From: Phytoseiulus persimilis | Lineage: Eukaryota; Arthropoda; Arachnida; Mesostigmata; Phytoseiidae | Assembly (NCBI GenBank): GCA_037576195.1 | Contig: CM075104.1 | Coordinates: 22,584,211-22,648,210, forward strand | DNA: 64,000 bases | Direction of reading: 5' to 3' | Part shown: positions 55,539 to 64,000 of the stretch, piece after piece | Position numbering within the stretch: the stretch's first letter is position 1 | How the letters are laid out: the number at the start of each line of letters is the position of its first letter | The notes under the pieces: model-generated | The model's input: the letters and a program-made list of their open reading frames with translations, nothing else | The model's database searches: none | What the model was told of the DNA's origin: nothing | Position numbers and translations under genes: made by a program

Positions 55539-58500
55539 GTAGTCATCTCCCTTGCGGCTCACATTGGATCCATTTTGCGATTTCAGGGCTTCACCGTGAT
55601 CGGCCGTAAAGCACGAAGCTGCCCTCTCTTTCTTTGAGTTACAAGTATCGATAATCGATGCTCTGCTTCTTTTCCTGTTCCCGGGAATCTTTCGTTTCTC
55701 GGCGAGTGTTCTGTCGACGAGCCGTGTGATGAAGTCTAGGCCATGCTCATTCAATTGACTAGCCCGAAACTTGAGCTCGATTTCATCTTGCCAAAACGTC
55801 CGAAATTCCTTCCTTGCAAGTGGTGTTCCCTGTGTTAATTACGGTTATCATCATAGGAACCGCTCATTCGACCCAGCTCTCCAGTGACCGGGCAGTTTGG
55901 GAATAATCGGAAGCCAATCGAAAGGAAGCATGACGACCGCTTCCTCAGAACAATTGAGTCATGTATGACTCTATCAACCTCATTCGGGCAGTCTCCAGTA
56001 ATTGGAGAAGCTCAGTCCAAGGCCAACTAGGGATCGGGAGTGATGGACTTGCCTGCAACGCAACGCGCGGCCTGATCTGAACAGTGGTCATAATATCGTG
56101 CTACATGGGCAGCGAGGGTAACATGTCCCGATTCGGGTAGGCAGGAGGTTGAATCCACCCTGGATTCGTTCAACGTGTTGAGTTGTATTCCCCGATGTTC
56201 CCGATCGGAACCATTCGGGTATCTATCGAGGCGCACCCTCAGGTTGTGAGAAGTGAGCACTTCATGGATCTGAACGGCGAAGATAAACGACGACAATGTC
56301 AATCAAGGTGGGTTGCGAAGCCGAATCCGGATGCGGACTGCCCCACTGACTGTCTGAGGAGACCTCTGCCGTTTTCCCAGGCGGATTTAAGGGGGCGGGG
56401 GGACAAGTTCGCCTGACTTGAACACTGAGAAGTTAGAAACAAGTTCATCCTCGTCGAATCTGTGGAGATGTAAGGCAGCCAGCTGGTCGAGCATGCAACC
56501 AAGAGATTCAAAGCTCAGTGACCTCTACTCGCCACGTCGTTCAGAAATTCTCCTTCCTCCTACTCGACCGAGCGAGCGCCTTTGCGATCCCGCCGAAATT
56601 CCTATATTTCGGGGCAAAGAGGCAATGTGTGACTCGGAAACTCTCCATTAGGTATAGGTTGAAGAGATTCCTCGTTTCTGAATTTACCTGAGTTTGAATC
56701 CGAATCGACTTGGATAGGGTTCCGAGACAATTCTGAAGAAGTATGAGCGATGATTTCGGTTGTGTTCTGGGGACGATACAGTATGGCTGGAAGATGGCTT
56801 CTGGAAAGATCATTCTGGAGTTTAGGGAGATAATCTTGTTATATGGAGCCGTTCAGAGAGGTTTGGCTCATGACTGGTCGTGAGAATGATTCGGAAAGGA
56901 CAACGCTCCTATCCGTGAGACACTGATCTCGATTCCTGTCCCGGGTTTATCGAAGGATTGGCGTCACAGAGCTGTGGAGGCGCAGAAATCTGGGAGCATG
57001 CGAAACAACATCAGTTCGTTGCTCAAAGCCCAGTTGTGCGTGTCACGGAGTTTGGACTGTCACCTAAAGGCTCAGATGCGAGATCCACGATTCGAACATT
57101 GGCTCGAAATGACTGAGAGAACGATCCACAACGGAAATCTAGCAGTGCCTGACTGTGCTGAGAGTGTCGTCTCCTCCTTTGAGACTTGTGAACTCACAAT
57201 AGAGGATCAGGTGTCATCCTGAGACCACCGATCGAGCCAACAAGCCTAACCTTGGAAGACGAAGTGTGAGTTCTGATTGAGTTGGAGTGAGGTTAGGACA
57301 TTATCTCGGAATGTGAACAACAGTCAGAGGTCCGGCCGCCTAAAACAGTCCGATCGAATATGCGACACGCAGTTTGAGGTTCGTGTGGGGCGTCCGAAAT
57401 TGCTGCGGTTGCGAAGAGTCCAATTGCTGCTACAAAGAGAGCAGGAGATCAGAGCCCGCGCTATGGACTTCATAGACACAGAATCCTGAGTTATTTGGCT
57501 GTAATAAATATTTCCGATGCCGATCAAAGTTGTTTCGCTACAAAAAGGCCCCCTGAGCGTACCGCTCACGTCTAATGAGAACTCCTTCATGGAGTTGAGC
57601 TCTTTGGAGACCCTGTCTAGAGTCTCATCATTCCAATGCATTCGTTTCGTTCGTCGTGAAAACAATGAGTGAATGCCCAGTCGACCCAACTAACAACCCC
57701 CCACCCGTCCGACCACCTTAGAATCCTCCTCGTTCAATATACCCATGTTTCCGAGTCAGAGGGACTCTACTGGAATGAGAAGCCAAGACTAGCAGATGAC
57801 TTTGGATGTCTTCAACCCGAGTCACTCGCGACTCTCATGTGGGAATCTCCCCTAGACTGAATTTGAAAGCCTACATGATCGCCAAGGTCCTCAGCGTCGC
57901 CGATCAAGCGGGTTGTAGCGAGCGGCTCTTCCCGCGCTCAGTCCCATGACCCTCCTCACGCTAATGCGGAGATCGAGTGTGCGGGAGGAGTGCACAGAAC
58001 TGCTCTCGGAAAACGGTCGCCCGGGCGTCTTCCGAGAGAATGAATCGGAGAAATTGATTTCGAGAAATTTGAAGCTTCCGACAACGGGAGAGTTGTCGTC
58101 AACGCGAGAGAGATTGAAACACTGGACTCAGTTACATCTCGTCACTCAACGCACGAAACCATCCATTGAAGTTTCGTTGCCGCGCTCTCCCTGAGGGCAA
58201 ATCGATTCGCAGACTGCATTCGAGACAACTGATCCTGACTGGCGATATCGCTACTGCGGTTGTCTGTCCACAGAAAATTCCAAAGGATATCGGTGACGCA
58301 GAATTCCCTCGTTCTGCGGACACTCTCCTCTATTCCCATGAAGCCATAATGGTGAAATAGAAAATGAAGCCAATCAATTCCCGAAAGCCTGGATGTGAAC
58401 TCCCGAAACAGATCTTAGAGAGCCGCGCTCTCAGATCTGAAACAGGTTCAGCTGATACGAGTTCGCAATCACTTCACGGACTCGGATCGAAGGTCGAGGA

Positions 58501-59976
58501 TTTCCGGCATGGTTCGCAGCCGATGCTCACGGCGACAAAAACGACTACCAGAACGACAACACAAGCGCGAGTAGCAGCGACAACCAGATGGAGTGACCCC
58601 CGCTTCTGAATGGACTTCATTACGAGTCCCAGTAATCGAGATGATGAATGGAGTGAACCGAGGAGGAACTCCGAAACCCGAAACCGGAGCCGAAGAATTC
58701 AATTCTGCAGACCGCGTTTCCTCCGCACGGTCCGAACCGAGATATCCACAAGTCTCTCTTCTCTTCGAGCACAACCCTTGAGGTCAGGTCCGTCAGAGAC
58801 AGTGCGATCCAAGGATTCAGTTTTTCACACTGCGTTCATCAAAAGAGGACCCGAGAATGACTGCAACGGAATGAGTTTCGGGCATCGGGAGAAAGAATTC
58901 GGAGTTTTCAAAGTTTGCCTCGGGGTCCGGCGAGTGTTTTCCTCTACTGCGAGGAGTTCATTAGGCGGCGATAGGTTAGCATCAAGTCGCTGGTTTCCTT
59001 GACTGGCGGGGAGGGGGGTATACGACTGTAGTTCGAGCCAACAACAGAGTATGTCAGCGAGCGAGCGCAATCCAGCCCACCGTGGAGTGACAGTGCTCCG
59101 TCATCATCAGAGCGCTCTTGAGGAAAATCACACAAAACATCAACTCAGGCTTCTGCCAAAAAGAAGATTGAAGCTGCTCCTCGTAGCGCAGGAACAAAGC
59201 AAGCATCACAGCCCGGCCTCCTCGCATCACACAGCAGCGCGCACACACTCACACACAGCAAAAAAATGAAGCAACTTCGAAGAGACAGCTACGAAAACTT
59301 AAATGCGGAACTTCTAACATCGTCGTCTTCCTCTCGCGGCTACTTTCGCCCATCTTCCCCGACGAACAGTTTCCCTGAGAACGCGACTGATCAGAGCAGA
59401 GCATGGTGCTCCCGAACGCGTTCCCGCGGTACCGCAACCGATATCATTTCTGTGCTCGTCGAGGAGCTCTAGACTACCGTTTCTCGTAAAAAGTCGTTTC
59501 GTCGAATGCTTCGTGAGACAAAAAAAAACGGTAGCTCGTTGAGTGTCACAGAGGATCTGGGGAGTCAGAGCCTTAGAGTTCTCGGAGAACTGAATGCATG
59601 CGACACCCGCATTTCCTCCTTCACTGGCGATCGTGGGCGCTTCGCTCTCCAGTTGTTCTCTTCCGGGACAGAACTTCCCACACACACACACGGATCGTGT
59701 TGAACTAGGAGGAAGGACGGGAGGTGGGAGGCTTCAGCCAGAGATCCTCGGTTCTTACGAATCTCGTGCTCTGACTAGCCCGTCAACTTACCTACCTGGC
59801 GCAGAAAGAGTGAGCGACCGGAGTAACCATGTCATGGAGCTCTCTTCCCACCACGAACAGCACTATACAACGAGCGACAAGAAGGAAGTCTGAGATCTAT
59901 GGCCGCCATTAGTGGTGTGGCTCCACTTGTAACGAAGCGACCAACAAACCAGCCAGCCGTCCATTGAGCCAGACAG
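55539..59976. other. Intergenic stretch, nothing supported
   Basis: Open frames of 60-130 residues occur throughout on both strands. Frames at 56,974-57,222 and 57,277-57,489 (plus) are somewhat protein-like (LKAQMRDPRFEHWLEMTERT; RRVQLLLQREQEIRARAMDF) but have no family and no verified splice sites. Confidence 0.35.
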
Positions 59977-59999
59977 ACGAACGAACGAACGAACGAACG
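59977..59999 (+). repeat. (ACGA)n microsatellite
   Basis: Almost six tandem units of ACGA. Confidence 0.95.
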
Positions 60000-62900
60000 G
60001 AGAGCCTACACGAACTTCTTTAAATACAATGCTCGCTACGCTGTCGGTCGGAATCAGCTACTCTGGGGAATCACATAAACACACCGAGGCCGATGAATGG
60101 ACGAAGGGACGAGAGTACTGCGGCTGCGCTTTTCATTACGGTGGATGGAAGTTCTATTCCGAACAGGGCTACCCGCAGAGAGCTCAGAACGCGGTTTCAG
60201 AACCTTCCGCCTGCATCCATGTAAAGGAGAAAATTCCCGGACGGTCCACCAGTCGAAGCCGGTGGTACCTCGGCCGACAGCCACATAGCTCGTGAGCCGG
60301 CGGGCAACCCGTCAGGCAATCGCCTCGAAATAACGAACGTGCCGAGGAGGCTAAAACGAGTACCCTCATCTATATGCAAAACAAGCCGTTAAATATAAAC
60401 CCACTCGATTGCCGCCGGCCGCACCGACTTCGGTCGCGAGTTTCAAACAGCTGTAAAGGACCTAGAGTTCACAAGCGACTGAAGCGTAGTCGACGCGGGA
60501 GATTGTCGGCTTTCGACATTCCGCGTAGGTCTCGAGGTCCTAGCCCGGCGCTTTCCAGAAGCCCCGAATCATCCAATCGGAATCACTCGACGTTGATACG
60601 ACGATGCAGAAATGTCTGGTTCGATGTACATCAGCGAGAGATTCTCTCGAGATTCTGTCAGGCGGCATCTAATACTTCTGCTGATCCTCATCTCGACCGG
60701 GCTTTGTGCGAGGACGAAAAAACTGCACTTCCTTCTTCACTGCCAGAGCCTGCTCGCTCCGATCAACCAGGCTAGACTACTACAATTCAAAACTTGTTTT
60801 GAGGCGATAGTTCCGACACCATCGAAACAGATACATGCTCGTCCTCACCGATTCCATCACCTGAAAACGGATTTCAGCTTTGCATCGTGTTCCGACGGAG
60901 CCGATCGCGACCTCGCTGGGTCCGAGCGGATCGAAACGTGCCGAGCCCGTCGGCGGCTCCGTGGTTGCAGGTTGTCTGAATGGATCGTTGTCTGAACTGC
61001 GAAACTAGCTCGAGTAGTAAGTGCCATGAAGCATTCGTCCATTGATTTTTAGGCATGCAGCATATCTTTCTCTTAGTCTCACAATGGCAGTGGACTGGAA
61101 CGAGAGGTGGCTGCTCGTACGACCGACCTATTTATGGCAGAAAAAAAGTAATGCCTTCTAGGACAAGTCCCGCCATCGCAGCCTCCTGGTGAGTGCAGGT
61201 TGTAGCCAGCTGCGGCACAGATCTGTCAGCCGAGCTCACGTGTGCGCAGGCAGGCGGGCGGACGAACCCGGCCAGGGACACTCAGTCGTCAGGAACCGCC
61301 AGAGAGGATAACGGCACACGATGCTCGACTTGGCATTCTCTGAACGCAAGTGCCAGGAGCGCTGGTGCAGCTGCCGGCCCCCGATCCCACAACCTTACCC
61401 TGGCGCACCGGTGCTTCCGAGCCGTTCTGACCCGGTCTCATGTTCCGATCGAACCGTTTGCCTGACATGAGGAGCGCGAGCTCCGAGGATCCCGTTCTGG
61501 CGCTTCAGGAGCTTCTTCCCTGCTAAACTGTTCTGCTGATGTATCCCGGAGCCCGCGACCAAACGGGGGGTCCCCCTCCCCACCGAACCGAATGAATGGC
61601 GCGGATTCTCCATTTTGAATCACCTCGGCAGCGTAGTTCGACCCCGCTGTCTTCCGACACCTGAATCTCAAGGCACCCATAAACCGCACGCATCCGGAAG
61701 TGGTGGAATTCGGCTGCAGTATGTAGCTCTCGAATCACAGAAACCTGGAGCGATTCCCAGTCGTAACCACGTTGGATGGCGCACTCAGGTCTCTGCGTGC
61801 ATCTCATAAATTGTGTTATTGGAGTAGACGACCGATGCTGTGGTAGGAGGAGGTGTCGCTCGGCTTGTGGCTTGTTTCGACCCTATCTCTCACACCTCCG
61901 GGCGGAAATCCAGCTCGGTGTCAGCTGAATCGAGCCACAGCACGGGGCGAAAGCTAGCCATCGGGAAAAGTTGAGTGGATGGAATTATGGCACCTCCGAG
62001 GCGGTTCCGGTACCGCTGTTTTCCTTCTTCTTCTTCTCGTGGCCTCTCACTCGCGGGCTGTCCGAGACGGGAGAACCCCAAGAAGCAAATCACGTGCCGA
62101 TGGATACATGATTAGGGGGAGGTTTAGTGGCCTGCCACGAGGCATCACACAAAGCTTGAGACACATCCTGGACAATCGGGCTCCGTCGACTATCCATGCG
62201 GGTACGAATGCGACAGAGACCAACGCTGCGTGAGAGAGCGGGGTGTGAACTTCGCCCGGCTAGAGTACGATCATCAGAAACCACACCCGACTCGGCCACC
62301 GGACATGAATAAGAATCGCCAAAAGTCGTCCGTTGTTGGATACCAACGAACGATTTCGGAAACAACATTCGGGACGGAGACACGTGAGCTCGGAGATGAT
62401 ATGCCGTGCTCCGACAGCGTCACAACGATGGGAAATTCTCGCTCGATCCGCGTCTCCAGATATTCGGTGTTTGTTCAGGCCAATTGGTCTTTCCGAAGTG
62501 GATCACAGAAGCGAGTCTTCTGCCCCATCCCTACCTGTGATCCATCAGGAAGGAAGGCCGGGAGAGCGCTGGAGTACAGACACGGCAGAGGCCGTAGAGG
62601 TGAGAAAGACGAGGAAAAACAGATTCATCTCCGTAGGAAAACAACACAGAGTGACGCTCACGGCTTCAAATAAATCTAATCTGTGCTTTCCCAATCGATG
62701 TTCTCGGTGACATCTTATCCTTCTTTGTCAGCTGTTGTGCTTGACACCCGGCACCGGGTCAGTCGGAGTTTTCCCCGAATCAAGGGCTCGAAAGCGCTCT
62801 TTGATCAGGCAGACGAATCCCTCGAAGGACTCTCGGCTCGAGTTCTTGTCGCCGCCGAGTTCGGAGATGAAGGACAATTTTGAGAACAGTCCAAATGCTG

Positions 62901-63290
62901 ACTCGGTCATTTACCATCCGAGAATGAGGTGCGAGAAGCTCGAGGCGTGGAATTCTCAGCACGTAATATGGAGCGACTAGTCGTAAACTCGAGGCTCTTA
63001 GAAGTCGAGCGGAGGAAATTGCCACTCCAGAGCGCTCGTTCGCGCGGACGCTATGTACAGTGCTGGAATTCCGAGGATGTGAAGTGAAACTTTTATAGGT
63101 CGAAGGAGTGGAAGAAAAATTGAGCTCACTGGGGAGCCGCATAGCTCACATGACCTGGCCGAGTGTTTCATGAAACCTCACAGAGCGAATCGAGATCACG
63201 TTTCTCGAAACGAGAACATCGAACCAGTGATTCGGAAAGCTCGCAAGTAAGGCGCAGTAAGGATTTGAGAGTGGCGACTTGAAATCGATG
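60000..63290. other. Intergenic stretch, nothing supported
   Basis: A plus frame at 60,612-60,995 starts with a possible signal-peptide-like stretch (LILLLILISTGLCAR) but nothing after it is recognisable. Other frames are short. No repeat was placed. Confidence 0.35.
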
Positions 63291-63299
63291 AAAGCGCCA

Positions 63300-63512
63300 A
63301 GTTGTCGGCTTTGCGAGGATCATCGTGTGGGACAACCCGCCAATCTGGCGAGTTAGACAGTTCGTTGGGAGTTTCCAATGCGAAAACAGAAGTGCCCAAG
63401 AAAAAGGATCCGCTGAACGCAATCGCCCCAGGAACTGGGTCCCATGTGATATGTATATAAAAGAAAATGTAGATATCTCATTGGAGGATCAATAAATAAC
63501 CATAACCATAAG
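63300..63512 (+). repeat. LINE 3' end copy 2 (uninterrupted)
   Basis: 63,407-63,512 matches copy 1 at 55 kb. A plus frame that begins before the shared part reads IWRVRQFVGSFQCENRSAQE, then NRPRNWVPCDMYIKENVDIS and LEDQ with a stop, followed by an AATAAATAACCATAACCATA tail. The extension to 63,300 rests on this frame only. This copy lacks the MITE. Confidence 0.6.
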
Positions 63513-64000
63513 GAAGCAAAGGAAGGACAACCAGCGATTCGGAAAGTTTGAAGGTACAACAGGTTCCGTTCGGACTCGCGTTCCTCTGGCTCTCTGATCA
63601 CCGTGGGGTTTGAATAACAGCAGTCGCCGCCGCAGCAGCAGCCAGGTTTGCATTCAGCCAGCAATAGAATTATGATTCTCCTGTGGCGTCAAGCTCAGAT
63701 GGAGTTCGTGGCAGGCATGATGAATGAAGTTGATTCTAATATAGCCTACGTCTCAATGTGTCTTCCCAGGTGAGCTCCAAGTAGGGAAAGAGAATGAAAG
63801 GAGGATAGGGGACAGCGGTAATAACCCTCGAGAGGGTAAAATGCTTTTCTTGACATCGACCGTCGGCATGGAGGAACTGTTGGCGGTTATACTTTTCCAC
63901 CGAAACAGCCCTTGCGGCATCCGTTCTGTCGCGTTAGAATTGAGATCCTCCGGAAGCGGCGAGCCGAGTCCGGAATTTCGAAAGGACAGCTCATTCCGCG
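63513..64000. other. Right edge, nothing supported
   Basis: No repeat, domain or exon is visible. Confidence 0.35.

Noticed and set aside
60612..60995. Secreted-protein-like frame with a hydrophobic N-terminal stretch
   Set aside because: Charged residues precede the stretch, the downstream composition is poor and no homology is apparent.
1..64000. CRISPR arrays, tRNA genes and rRNA genes
   Set aside because: No spaced direct repeats of CRISPR type, no paired A and B boxes with cloverleaf, and no rRNA-like blocks were seen by eye.

Overview
The window looks like nuclear DNA from an animal, most likely an arthropod. There is no long uninterrupted gene. The convincing genes are split by short GT-AG introns, mostly 70-400 bp, and lie among decayed eukaryotic transposons (Helitron, hAT, Tc1/mariner, pogo-like, LINE). 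Base composition is roughly balanced by eye. A chelicerate such as a mite is my best guess, from gene style and intron size, but nothing here proves it. I see no prokaryotic operons, CRISPR arrays, rRNA or tRNA genes.

The first 32 kb is gene-poor. It holds a possible exon at the left edge (-), a possible minus-strand gene near 5.4-6.4 kb, a Helitron helicase remnant near 9.5-10.6 kb split by an hAT MITE, a second inverted copy of that MITE at 11.3 kb, a small two-pass membrane protein at 15 kb, a pogo-like transposase remnant at 24 kb, a third MITE copy at 29.5 kb, and two oppositely oriented pieces of a Tc1-like transposase at 30.1-30.7 kb.

The 33-49 kb stretch is the gene-rich core. Four genes could be spliced by hand into continuous reading frames with matching intron phases: a protein phosphatase 1 inhibitor-2 homologue (32,978-34,027, -, 3 exons, 157 aa), a CEP164-like WW-domain protein (37,578-39,763, +, 7 exons, 448 aa), a four-transmembrane protein ending in a PPPY motif (42,850-43,890, +, 3 exons, 236 aa), and a DOK7-like adaptor with PH and PTB domains and five tyrosine motifs (46,459-49,054, -, 5 exons, 537 aa). 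A small open frame at 44.5 kb (+) and a terminal-exon candidate at 36.8 kb (-) may be further genes.

From 50 kb to the end the window is again gene-poor. It has possible minus-strand exons at 51.6 and 53.5-53.8 kb, a mariner remnant beside a 29-bp tandem repeat, a LINE reverse-transcriptase C-terminal fragment, and two copies of a LINE 3' end. One copy (55.2 kb) carries a 214-bp TA-flanked inverted-repeat element. The other (63.4 kb) keeps the uninterrupted site.

The genes do not form one pathway: one is ciliary/centriolar (CEP164-like), one is a receptor-kinase adaptor (DOK7-like), one regulates PP1, and one is a membrane protein with a possible ubiquitin-ligase docking motif. I found no clearly new multi-gene system. 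The most informative structures are the nested transposon insertions, whose unoccupied sites can be read in the window itself.
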